In this document: positions 1-11,100 of the stretch, piece after piece
Layout: every line of letters begins with the position of its first letter
How positions within the stretch are numbered: the first letter of the stretch is position 1
Source of the DNA: Tribonema minus
Lineage: Eukaryota > Sar > Xanthophyceae > Tribonematales > Tribonemataceae
Assembly (NCBI GenBank): GCA_017506865.1
Contig: JAFCMP010000079.1
Span: 496,001 to 560,000 of the forward strand
Direction: 5' to 3'
Length of the DNA: 64,000 bases
Made by a program: the position numbers and the translations under genes
Notes under the pieces: generated by a model
The model's input: the letters and a program-made list of their open reading frames with translations, nothing else
What the model was told of the DNA's origin: nothing
The model's database searches: none

Positions 1-332
1 CACGTTTAAGATTGCAGGCTGCCCGTGCATGCCTACAGACGCGTGTAAGCGTCTGTTTGCAGCAGCAAGATTGGCCATGCTGTCTGCCTTGCCAGGGGCT
101 GGAAGCGGACGCGCGGGTGACGCGTGGCGCTTGGGTACAGTTGCAATGTTAGAAAGCAAGCAGGGTCGATCGCAACATGAGAAGAGCCTTCATGATAGGC
201 GTGGCAGCGCTGCGCAGTCGCGCCCCCCACCTCACGACGTGACCCCCGTGTACCTAACCCTAAATCAAGGTCCCTGACCCCCCCAACTCCACGCATGCAC
301 GCACGCGTGCCCCCCCCCCCCCCCGCGCGCAG

Positions 333-615
333 CGTCAAGCAGGTCTTCCTGGGGCACGTCAACGACAACGGCTCGGAGCTCGACGCGTGCTTCACGGCGG
401 ATGCTCAGCACGTCCTCAGCGGCTCCGAGGACTCTCAAATCTACGCGTGGCGCACAGAAGACGGCGCCCTTGTGTCAACGCTCAGGGGCCACGTCGGCTC
501 CGTGGGCCTCGTCGCGTGCAGCCCCAAGTTCGAGGTCGTCGCGAGCGCGTGCATCAACACGGCGCTGTGGCTGCGGCAGCAGCCGGCGGGCGCTACTGGC
601 GCCGGCGCCGCGTAA
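333..615 (+). CDS. WDR82: WDR82/Swd2-like WD40 protein, last exon (partial)
   Basis: This is the 3' terminal exon of a WD40-repeat protein; the rest lies left of the window. It follows a C14 tract (311-324) and an acceptor AG at 331-332, and ends with TAA at 613-615. About 93 residues are visible. They hold one complete WD blade (LSGSEDSQIYAWRTEDG followed by LRGHVGSVG) and then the tail PKFEVVASACINTALWL. That tail closely follows the end of WDR82/Swd2, where the family reads NPKF..(M/L)ASACSNTAFWLP. WDR82 is a subunit of the SET1/COMPASS histone H3K4 methyltransferase and of the PP1-PNUTS phosphatase complex in the nucleus. The family assignment rests on this C-terminal signature alone, so another WD40 protein is possible. 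An Ala/Gly-rich tail replaces the last residues. Confidence 0.75.
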
Positions 616-1831
616 CTGCCACGCAGTAACTGACGGCCAGCCGCGCCGGGGTGCTTCGTGCCCCGCGGCACCGCAGCGCACAAGCTGCCGTGAGCGTGCT
701 GAGAGGAGGGGCATTTCGCGCGCTCACCACGGTTCGTGGGGGCGCTGCGCAGCGCAGAGAGAGGGCGGCAGGCCAGACACCGGCGCCGCGCCATGCGGGG
801 TCGGCGGCAGCGAGGATACAGGCACAGCGCGCACGGTTCGCGCAGGTCCTGTGCAAGGGACGCACGCGCGCATTTCGGCGGCCGTGCACATGAGGGCAAG
901 AGGGTCTGGTGCCGCTTGAACCCCGCATCTGCCTGCCGCAGATGCCTCTCACAGAAGCAAGTGAGAAGCGCAGACGCTGGCCCGTGGCACAGCAGCGCGC
1001 GCAGTGCGCTGCTGGTGGTCTTGCCACTGCGCCACCGCCGCGCAGGAGCGGCGACAGCGCGTGCGGTCACGTGGATGCAAGCCCCCGCCCCTCTTGGGAT
1101 GTTGCAACAGACTGCGGCCAGGATGGACCGCAGACAGCTGCAGAGTGCAGCCTGGGGCTCTGTGCATGCACTCGATTGATGCACACAGCTACGTTGCGTG
1201 ACGTGCGTTGAGTGTGTCAAAGTCAACCTCTATTACTGTCCTCTCTCCCTCTCTCTCCCTCCTGTCTTTCGTTGTGCTGGATGAACATGAGAGGGCAGTG
1301 CGCAGAGTCCGCTGACTGGTGACCAAGGCACAGAACAGGGTGTGGCCGCTGATTGGCGCAATGCAGCAACATGCAGCAGGGGTCTTGCCCGCATTATGCC
1401 CTGGGGCGGTAGACCACAACACACGCTGCATTGTGAATTCATGAAGGGAAGGCCTGGCACACCAACTGGCAGAAATTGAGGAGTGATCCGCTCAAATGTG
1501 CACTGAGTCTTGGTATTTGCATGAGTGTGGTTGCACTGAGTGTGGTGGTAATTTTAGGAACGTGTATGCACAGGGATGCGGCCATGTGAAGGGCAGTGCA
1601 TAGCTGGCGAAAATGTAGGTACGACAACGCACCTCAGCACTTCCAGGAGCATGTCACGCTGAATCTTTGATTTGTACATGGATGTACATGGCCCGACCGC
1701 ATGTATGCTATGGCCCGTGCGCTGCACTAGTGCACATCTACCGCTACGGCCCCGGGCCGTGCAGCATACCCCCCCGGTGCTGGGTCCTGCAGCGATTGCC
1801 CCCCCCCTCCCCCGCCCCCTCCCTCTCACAA
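616..1831. other. Spacer between two convergent genes, no gene seen
   Basis: This stretch lies downstream of the WDR82-like stop codon and of the stop codon of the minus-strand membrane protein. Open frames here are Arg/Cys/Ala-rich GC shadows without recognisable domains. A CT-rich tract sits near 1229-1268. I assume it holds both 3' UTRs. I see no RNA gene or mobile element. Confidence 0.4.
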
Positions 1832-3867
1832 CTAGACCAGTTCATACAGCTCCTGCAGGTTGAAGCGTTTGACGAACTCCGGCAGCGCGGCTGCGTCCTG
1901 GCACTTGAACGTAGCAGCGAGCCGCAGCGGCGCGCTGCTCGCCACAAACTCGCCCAGAAACCACACCAGCCGCCCCCCGCCCCCCAACTTCAAGCTCTCC
2001 GCCGGCGGGCCGGCGGCGCAGAACAGGATCTTCAGCGGCAACGCCCCCGCCCCCCCCCCCCCCGCCGCCACCACCTGGAACCCCCTGTCGATGAGGTGGT
2101 TCACGGCGGCCTCCAGCGGCACCCAGCGCGCGAATGCCGTCTCGAAGGACCCCTGCGCGGGGAGCTCGAGCCAGAGCGCCTCGAAGTCGCGCGGCAGCAG
2201 GACGGCGCCCGCGTGCTGAGCGCTGGCGCCTGCCGCGTACGACGTGTCGCGCCGGCTCGGCGGCCAATAGTGCTGCTGCTGCTGCGCTGCGGCGTCGGCG
2301 GCGGCGGCGCCGGCGGACACGCGCCGCTGGACGCTGTGGCTGTTGGTTGAGGGGGGGTTGGTGTCGGGGGGGGGGCGGACGCGTGTGGCGGAGGCGCGCC
2401 GCTCATGGTCCGCGGTGGCGGCGGCGGCGGCGGCGGCGCTGCTGCGGCGCTCGCCGTGGTGGAAGTACGGCCGCTCCTGGGGAGCATCATGACGATGAAC
2501 AGTAAGAATCATGATCAGTAGGATAAGTGAGACAGTGAGATGAGTCGATTCAGTGAGGAAGCTCAGTGCGAATGGTGCACTCTCAATTGACCCGTCTGCT
2601 TCAGAAGGCCCGACTCCACAGCAGCAACTCAGCCCAGCAAGACGCCGATGGTGCCAACCTTTTCAGCAGTGAAAAACCCTGGTCAGCTCTGCAGGACAGC
2701 AAAGTCGACGCAACAGCACGATACGAGCCACTCAGATTGCAATGCAGTCAACGAAACCATTCGGAACTGACCTCAGGCAGCCTGACCGCTGGCGCGGTCG
2801 CCGCGCCCGCCTCGGGGTCCGCGATGCCCTTGCTGTCGCCGTGCGGCGCCGCGCGCCACTCCTCCTGCAGCCGCGCGCAGTACGTGCTGATCGAGCACAG
2901 CTTGCTGATGCCCCACGCGTCGCTCACAAGCGCGCACGCCGCGGCGACGACGAAGAAGACGGTGAGGTCTGTCGGGTACAGGCCGTCGAACGAGTACCCC
3001 GCGAAGCTCGCAAAGAGCACCGCCGTCGCCCACACGCCGAACGCCCACGTGAAGTAGCTCGCGAAGGCGTAGATGCGCGTGTGGAAGAGGCGGTGGTCGC
3101 GCGTGCGCTCGAGGCGCTCGCGCCAGGAGACGAGGACCTTTGCGCCCCACGCCGCGCTGGCAAGGTTGAAGATGGCCCACGCGTACTGCATGTCGCGCAG
3201 CTTGCCGCCCGCGCGCGTGTCCGTGTACCATATCGCGAAGCCGTAGCGCCAGTCTGAGGGGTCACGGTGCGCGACGCAGGCGGCGTGTGCGTGAGGCTGA
3301 GCGAGCAGTGCGCTGCTGCTATTTCATGCTCCTTGTCTTTGCTTTGGCAAGGTGTTGTTGAAATGCCCCACAAAGTTTCCATGTTGCATCAAAGCAGTTA
3401 CTTATTGTACTCTTTGCATTGCCGTCTTTTGTCCGTATACAAGCTCTGGGAACAGTATATACATGTATGGCAATGGGAGTGCAGCACCTACACCGACCTG
3501 ACATGACGGCCACTATTAACATGACAACGCCGACGACAATTTGCGCCACCACTAGACCCGCTGTATGTTTTGTGATCCGTTTAATCGCCACAGCCGGATC
3601 TATGAATCTGTTGAGCGCGATGCCGTCGGCGTCTCTTTGCACGCGCGCATGCTGGAAGTTCGCTCCCGACAGCACCGGCAGGGGTTCGCCGCCCCTTACG
3701 CTCTCCGCGCTGGTGCGCCGAGCAGGGCCAGCAGCACTATCGTGTTGCTGCCACTGCGCCATATTTGGCAGCCCCTCAACGTCTTCGTGCCGGGTACATG
3801 CTTTGCTTTTTTTTTTCTCTCTCCTCTCCAACTTCAAGCGTTTCTTGATTTCAGACCCCCCCATCAA
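1832..3867 (-). CDS. Four-helix membrane protein with C-terminal beta-adaptin-appendage-like domain
   Basis: Three minus-strand exons join in phase: 3867-3498, 3253-2772 and 2476-1832 (498 residues; 463 if the second Met at 3762 is the start, which avoids a Lys-rich stretch encoded by a polypurine run). The donors are CAG|gtcggt and GAG|gtcagt, and the acceptors end ccctcag and ccccag. Four hydrophobic segments follow one another: AGLVVAQIVVGVVMLIVAV, the region starting MQYAWAIFNLAS, the region starting IYAFASYFTWAF, and LTVFFVVAAACALV. A low-complexity linker then leads to about 125 C-terminal residues that resemble the C-terminal subdomain of the beta-adaptin appendage. There, FEALWLELPA, SLKLGGGG and FKCQDAAALPEFVKR occupy the positions of F.ATW..IP, SLKLTNGIW and LKCRAPEVSQYIYQ in AP-2 beta. 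The membrane part is unidentified. A membrane-anchored clathrin-adaptor ear would be unusual; the alternative is two adjacent genes, but both junctions keep phase. Confidence 0.6.
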
Positions 3868-4362
3868 TCGCTGACTTTGGAGTGCGAGCGAAGAGGATCG
3901 GCGATCCAGGCGGAAAGAGTGGCTTGCAGGTCACCACACTATCGCTGCTGGCCACTACACCTTGCAAGTGCGTTCTGAATATCGTCAAGGTGCGGTGCAA
4001 CAAAACTCCGGCTGGGAACGATCAATGCTTAGAATTTTGCTGTGCTGTCAGAGCTACTGTTGACCAGGCTTAGAATGCAAGGTACAGACTAATTGGAACT
4101 CCATAGCAGCCAGCACTCCGGATCGCCATGTCTCCAGTTCTCAAATGTACACAATGGCATGCTTCGACGAAAATGATTGCATGCAAAATTGTTCACAAAG
4201 CCACGATCTGATCAATCCAGCTGCTAGTGCTGCTTGACAAGCGTTTACTCGATCTTCAGCACCCGATCGGTTGTGTCGGCACTGAGGCGCCCTGCCGCTT
4301 CTGACACCCTGCACCTTCCCGCTTCACTCGCAGATTGCTGCAGCGCAGCTTCGTAAGCCACC
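3868..4362. promoter_or_regulatory. Head-to-head spacer between membrane protein and SBDS
   Basis: About 500 bp separate the start regions of the minus-strand membrane protein gene and SBDS, so both promoters should lie here. It is less GC-rich than the flanking exons. I see no clear TATA box or RNA gene. A pyrimidine-rich stretch ends just before the SBDS ATG. Confidence 0.4.
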
Positions 4363-6759
4363 ATGAGTAGGGCGGTGTTCCAGCCCGTGGGCCAGGTGAG
4401 GCTCACCAACGTGGCCGTGGTGCGCGTCACGCGCACTGGCAAGCGGTTCGAGATCGCGTGCTACCGCAACAAGGTCGTCAACTGGCGCAACCGCGTGGAG
4501 ACGGACCTGAACGAGGTGCTGCAGATCACGACCGTGTTCCAAAATGTGAGCAAGGGCGTCCTCGCCAACAAGAAGGACATGGCCAAGGCGTTCGGCACGG
4601 AGGACGAGGACGAGATAATCCGCTACATCCTCGACAAGGGCGAGGTGCAGGTCTCCGACAAGGAGCGCCGCGCGCAGTACGAGAGCGCGTTCCGCGACGT
4701 CGCGACCATCGTCAGCGAGAAGTGCGTCAACCCGCACTCCAACCGCCCCTACACTGTCTCCATGATTGAGAACGCGATGCGCGACGTGCACTTCGCCGTC
4801 GCGCCCAACAAGTCGGCCAAGGCGCAGGCGCTGGAGCTCATACCGCGGCTCAAGGAGGTCATGCCGATCGCGCGCGCGAGCATGCTGCTGCGCGTCACCG
4901 CGCCTGCTGCGCTGGCGCAGAGCGTGGAGGCGTCGCTCAGCGCGCTGGGCGTGACGCACTTTGAGAAGCAGACGCGGACGGAGGCGGAGCACAGGTGCGC
5001 ACGCGTGTGTGTACAGTACGCGGGATGATGATAGGCGTATGGATGGATGTGTGCCGTCTGCCAGCGGTTTCTGTCTCGCTCACATGGGAACACGTGTTTT
5101 CAGCGGGCCAGCACCAAGCTGTTCTGCAGCTTTGGCATCTCAGTACTGTATGGCATGTACACACTAGGCGAGAGCACAGCTTACAGCTCCACGCCAGTTC
5201 TCACTTCGCTAGGCGCGGGTGCATTCGATGACGCTTGATGTCACCGACTGAGGAGCTGATTCTTAGTGGTGAAGCCAGCAGTTGTCAAGAGAGTGGACGA
5301 CTCAATTTCTAGCTGTTGTGTGGGTGCAACCCCCTGCTTTGGTGTGTGTGTGTGTGTGTGTGTGTGTGTTCACTACCCTGTTTCTAGTTGAAATTGAACT
5401 TGAAGTACGGGAAGCACTGCCTCCATGCGTTGTACGACACAGCTTGGGGTGAGGGACGAGTACCCAATTCAGCCACGCCCGTTTGCAGTTGAAGTTTGAG
5501 GAGCACTGCCACCATGTGCATGTGGTCAAGCCTCATTGCTCGGCGTCCCTTGCCGCGCCGTCCGCCGCAGCGTCGACGTGCTGGTGGACCCGGGGCTGTT
5601 CCGCGGCATCGAGGAGGCGCTGCGCGGCAGCGGCGGCGGCGCGGCGCGCGTGGAGGTCCTGCAGCTGAGCGTGCAGCAGGAGGGGGAGGCGGACATTGAC
5701 CTGGAGGCGGCGCGCAAGGGCGTGCTGGCCTTGCAGGTGAGGCGACATCAACTCAAACACTTGAAGCTCAAACCCTTTTTTCACGTCATCATGGTCGCTC
5801 AATCTCAGGAAGGATGATGTCGCCAGTGTCAGCCATGTCAACGCCATTGGTGGCGCCGACTGGCAGCTGCGGCGGATGCGCTGGGTCAGGATGGCGGCGA
5901 ACCGTTTGTGCAGTGCCTGCCTGCAGCTGGTGCATTGAAGTTTGCGCTTATGCGGCTGCAGGGACTGTATGCAATGGCCGCAGCCAGCGCTGAACTGCGG
6001 AGTCGCTCTGCAACACGGACGCAATCCGCCGGTCCGCTGCAGCAGCGCAACACCCTCCTCACCGCCTCAATCGCGGCACCTGCCCTGAGCGCTGCCATGC
6101 AACACATCCCCCCTGTACCCTTGCAGGTCCAGCAGGCGGCGGCGGCAGCGCACGGCGGCGGCGGCGGCAACACCTCGGACGAGGAGCGCGTCGAGCTGAT
6201 GCCTCCCTCGGGGCGGCGCGGCGGCGCGGCGGCGGCGGCGGCGGCATCGGATGACGACGGCGGCGGCGCGGAGGCGGGCGGCGACAGGAAGGGCGCGCCC
6301 AAGAAGAGCAAGAAGGCGAAGCGTCGGGAGAAGGAGGAGGCCGCGGAGCGCGCGGCGCGGCAGGCGGAGGTGCGGCAGCGGCAGGAGGAGCGGCGCAGCC
6401 GGCACCCTGTGGCGGCAGTGGCGGAGGAGGGGGATGTGGTGGCGGAAAGTGGCGGCGGCGGTGGCAGCGGCGGCGGTGGCGGCAGCGGCGCGGAACATTC
6501 TGGCGGCGGCGGCGGCGTGGAGGCGTCCGTCGGCGCAAGCAGCAGCGGCAGCGGTGGTGCACATGCGGGTGGCGGCAGCAAGCTCAAGTGTAATACCTGC
6601 GCTGCTGCGTTCGCCGACACGACGGCATATCGAGACCACTTCAAGTCGGACTGGCACCGCTACAACCTCAAGCTCAAGATGAAGGGGGTGTCGGTGGTGA
6701 GCGAGGATGAGTTCAGAAGTGTTGACGCGGAAGGGTTCTTCTTCGAAGAAAAAATGTAG
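4363..6759 (+). CDS. SBDS: SBDS ribosome maturation protein with C-terminal C2H2 zinc finger
   Basis: SBDS works with the GTPase EFL1 to release eIF6 from nascent 60S ribosomal subunits in the cytoplasm. Exons 4363-4994, 5571-5736 and 6127-6759 join in phase (2/2, then 0/0) to give 476 residues. The N-terminal FYSH domain is clear ([40 protein letters not shown]), followed by the diagnostic [12 protein letters not shown] and [14 protein letters not shown] and the third domain ([15 protein letters not shown]). Human SBDS stops near residue 250. Here a charged Lys/Glu-rich stretch ([15 protein letters not shown]), Gly/Ala runs and a terminal U1-type zinc finger follow (CNTC, then [17 protein letters not shown]). 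Plant SBDS proteins carry a similar finger, so the extension is probably genuine. Intron 1 contains a GT microsatellite and a partial tandem duplication. The ATG has a good context (gccaccATGAG). Confidence 0.95.
5342..5369. repeat. GT dinucleotide microsatellite
   Basis: A run of about 14 GT units lies inside SBDS intron 1. A shorter GT/GC run lies near 13908-13946 inside CEP164 intron 5, and a TG run near 54970-55000 in UBA1 intron 7. Confidence 0.9.
5383..5520 (+). repeat. Partial tandem duplication in SBDS intron 1
   Basis: Two similar segments, near 5395-5427 and 5482-5515, share the order TTGAAGT, then GAGCACTGCC or GAAGCACTGCC, then CCATG. They are about 88 bp apart. Each begins with the TTGAAGT-type motif found throughout the introns of this window. 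The second copy lies just upstream of exon 2. Confidence 0.6.
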
Positions 6760-8171
6760 CAACTGACAGTGAAATGATTGGTTGCGCGGCCACAAATGTC
6801 TCTGCGTTTGTTGGTTTGCTCAATGCCAGCGGTTGCATCCATTTCCCCTCCCCTTCATCTTGGTGTGCGCCGCATGCCTTGGCATAGATTTGCTTTCATC
6901 TGCTGCATGAAGCGCTGTTGTGCATGTCTGTACGAGCGCCTTGCTGGACATTGACACGATGGTAGCGTGCAACTTGCAATGTGCACGCCAGCCTGCGGGA
7001 TGTGGTGCTTTTGGTACCTACTAAATGGTGCAGCGCTGGCGCATCTGCATGTAAGTGAACAAGTTCGTCCGCTGACTGAGCACCGTCGGCCGAGTAGTGC
7101 AGTTTGTGTCACATTGACGCGCTTCTTTGACGCAGGGCTTGAGTCAATTCCATCCAAGTTACTACTGATGATGGCCATCGAGGATGTTTTGTGCCTCGTG
7201 CACTCCATCATACGGCGGCCGCAGTCTCTCCATGTCTCACACGCATTCCCAGCAGTGCGGCTGCGCTGTTGCGCGAAATGTGACATCTTACATCACATTG
7301 CCTCCTACGTGCAGTGCCGCTGTGCTGTGAGATCGTATCAAGACACCATCACGTGCTGGCGCCAAAGCTGATCAGGCCTGTCAGGGATACAGTGACGCAT
7401 ACCCAGGCGACTTTGCCTTCTTACGTAACGCTGCATCACATGTGCCTTCGACACGTGACCTCATGTTGACCGCAACAATGCCGGTCAATGGCGTCACTGG
7501 CACCGCTCATTGCGGCGCATGTGTTGCATGTGCTGCTACCGCAGCATCTGATGATGAGCCGAACCACAGTGAGAATGGATCCATTGTCATCTGCCCAGGA
7601 CCACAGTCATCAAGTCAATGGCAGCACTACCCCACATTGCACCAACGCGGTCCACCACTGCCTGCAGAAGCCTGCAGAAGGTCATTATGAAGGCAGTTTA
7701 TATCAAGAGGGTCAGGAGGATAAGGTTTTAACGTTGTAGTCATTGAGTGAGCCTGATTGTTTTTCGGCGACAACTTGAAGACAGTCTAGACACATTGAGA
7801 CGAGTGACATAATGATATTGATCCTCTGCCCTAAGCAAGAAGCAACATGATGTCAATCCCTGGGCCAATCACATGATCACGTAACTTCAACTTCCTGGGT
7901 AGGTAGGTACATATACATAGCCTGCAATCGCGTGTCTCATGCTCGAAGTATCTCTGTCCCCCATAGGGCAGATCCGATGTGCCTAGAGCCTAGTACGCAG
8001 AATCGATCACAGTGGTCTGTGGGTCTGCTCTGAGGTTCCTTTCAGGGATGAAACCGAAAAAGTGAAAGTGACAGTTGAGAGCTGCATCTCGGTTAGCTCA
8101 GCGATAGGTCGGTGCAGGACGATCGGCGGTTGCAGTGGCGCCGACAGCAGGGCAGCGCAGAGACGCGCGCT
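6760..8171. other. SBDS to CEP164 spacer, no gene seen
   Basis: About 1.4 kb separate the SBDS stop and the CEP164 start. Base composition is more balanced than in the exons. Open frames are short and show no domain. It probably holds the SBDS 3' UTR and the CEP164 promoter and leader; an upstream in-frame ATG at 8112 would add 20 residues to CEP164. No RNA gene or mobile element was recognised. Confidence 0.4.
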
Positions 8172-11100
8172 ATGAGTGCCGCCGCGGCAGCAGCAGGAGG
8201 GGGGCCGGGAGGCGATGGCAGCAGCAACAGGCCTGCTCCAGGCGGGGCTGGATCAGTGCAGGGCGACAGCATCATTTTAGAGGAAGAGATAGACCCAAAC
8301 TACGTGCCCACGGAGGAGGAAGTGATGGAGTACGCCAAGTGGCTGGGCATGGATCTCGACAAGGACAGGGGCATGTTCTGGATCGCCAAGGAGGGGCTCA
8401 AGGCCCCCCTGCCGGAGCACTGGAAGCCTTGCAAGACCGTGGACACGGAGGAGATCTACTACTTCAACTTCCTCACCGGGGACTCCACGTGGGACCACCC
8501 ATGCGACGACTACTACAGGAAGCTGTACGAGGAGGAGAAGAAGAAGCAGCTGCTGGAGGCCAAAGCGCGCAATGACAAGGTCAAGCAGCAGGCCAAGGCG
8601 GACGTCGCGGAGCTGCTGGGCAAGCCCGACCCCGCTGCCGCTGCCGCCGCTGCCAGCGGCGGCGGCAGCGGCGCCAAGCAGAGCCGCAAGAAGTCATCGT
8701 CCTCCCACACCAACACCATTCACGTGAAGGAGCTAGCCGATCTGTCTCAGCCGCTGCCATCAGTGCTCAGCAGGAAGCCGCTGCCGAGCATCGGGCGCAA
8801 GTCCTTTGACGCGGGCGACCGCGCGCCGGAGCCGCAGCCAGCGGCGGCGCGCAGCGGCAGCACGGCAGCAGTAGCGGCAGCAGCAGCGGCCAGCGGCAGC
8901 GCGGAGAGCGGGCACGTGGTGAAGCGGCTCTCAGACCACCTCGGCGCCAGCAAAGCGGATGGCGCAGATGCCGGCAGCCCCACTGCCGGCGGCGGCGATG
9001 GCGACAGCAGGCCCAGCAGCAGGAAGGGCAGCACCAGGGCAGCGGCGGCGGCGGTGGCGGCAGGTCAAGCCGATGGCAGCAGCAGCAGCAGCAGGCCCAA
9101 GACGCGGCGCGGCGGCGCTGCTGCGTCCGCCGCCGCCAGCGCCGAGCCCTCGGTAACCGTCGTCGAGGACTTTGACATCCTTGACGTCAACGCACGCAGC
9201 GTTGAGCTCTCGGACGGCGACAGGGTCGAGCGCCGCCGCAGCGAGCCGCGCAAGCTCGCTGCCGCCGCTGCCGGCGACGACCACGACGATGAGCGCCCGC
9301 GCCGCCACCACGACGACGGCGGCGGCGGCAGCGGCGGCGGCGGCGCGAGGCGCGCGTCGGCGGCGGAGGCGGACGAGCGCGACGCGGCGGAGCGGCGCGC
9401 GCGCGCCGCGCACGCGGCGCTGCTGGATGGCCTGGCGCGGCAGCAGGACGAGGCGCGCGCGAAGGCGGCGGCGGAGGTGGAGTCGGCGCGCGCGGCGGCG
9501 GCGGAGGAGGTGCGGCGCGCGCGCGACGCTGCTGATTTAGCACGTGAGGAGTTGGAGGCGGAGGCACGGGAGCTGGCGGCAGCGCGCGAGCGACTGCGCG
9601 AGGAGCGCGGCGGCGGCAGCGGCGGCGGCGGCGGCGATGCTGCGGGGCAGGTGAGCAATGAGGGCCGCCGAGTGTGTTGCATAAACAATGGTATATTCTT
9701 TAATGTACCTTGACTCAAAAGGATTCATGATTCAAGAGTGTATGCCAAGTGCACTGGCAGCAGCAAGTTGTGTGCAGCATGCGCTTTTGGCGAAGGCTTG
9801 GTGATCGAGCTGAGCCAGTAAGACGGTACCACAGATCGGCATGGAGCTGACTTCAGGTGGAATTGCAGCAGCTGCGCAAGGACCGCCGCGCTGGCAGCAG
9901 CGGCAGCGCCGGCGGCGGCGGTGGTGGCGGTGGCGGAACTGGTCTGTTTTCAGAACTCGGTATTGATGAGGTAGCGCTATGGCGGGGCTGTGCTGACGGT
10001 AGCACTGCTGAGGCAGCGTTTGCTACACATGCCTTTGTTTTTTGCATAGCACACACGGTTGGTGTAAGGCTGTATGCGACCATCCGTGCATGGCACTGCA
10101 AGGCTGTGTCAGCGAGTATTAGCCGCTGACCATGACCGGTGTGCGGGCAGTACTTCAAGCCAAGGAGCTGCTTGATCTAAAAACAATGTACTATTCACTT
10201 CCGCTTGATGGGCGAAGACAGTGTACGCGACAGTACATTTAGAGGTGTACTTTCATGGCAGAGGCCATGCACACACTCTTTGTGAGCACCTGCAACTGCC
10301 GCTCTGTATCAAACCCCAAATGCGCGACCTTCGTCTAGCCCCAATCCTCACAGCTGCCCTCCCCTCCCCCCCCCCCACCCCCCACCCCCCTCCCAAGTCA
10401 CGCGACGAAGAGGAGCAGCGCGTGCTGCGCGCCGAGCTGCAGCGCCTGCGCACGGAGCTCATCGACGCGCAATCGCGCGGCGCGGATGCCGAGTCGCGCC
10501 TCAAAGCGGCGGCGGAAGAAGCAGCAGCAGCGCTCGATGCTGCCGCAGCGCGCGGCGCCGCCGATGCGGAGCGCCTGCGCGCCGAGACCCGCGCGCTTGC
10601 AGCGGACCTCGCGGCGGCAGATGCGGCGGCGGAAGCGCGCCGCGCCGAGGCGGAGCGTGCCGCCGCCGAGCTGGCGGAGCTGCGCGCCGCCGCTGCCGCC
10701 GCCGCCAGGGACCGCGCGGCGCTGCGCGACGCGGACGACGGCGCGGCGGAGGCGGCGGCGGAGCTGCGTGCGGCGCGCGCCGCCGCCGCCGCTGCGGAGA
10801 AGCGCGCGGCTGACCTCGAGGCGCAGCTGGCGCGGGCGGCGGAGGACGCGGAGGCTGCGGCAGCGTTGGCGGCAGCGGCGTGCGCGGACGCGGCGGCGGA
10901 GGCAGCGGCGCGGGAGGCTGCGGAGCGCGCTGCAGAGGGTCTCCGCAAGGCCCTGTCCGCAGGTGCGTGCGCTGGTGCAGCTGTGGTGCGGTTCTGCCGG
11001 TCCGCTTTGGCGTAGGTGATGGGGCAGCGTGAATTAATCAGCTGAGCGTTGCGACAGGAGGCTGAGCAGGGAGCGGCGGCGGCGGCCGGCTGGCGCTCCG

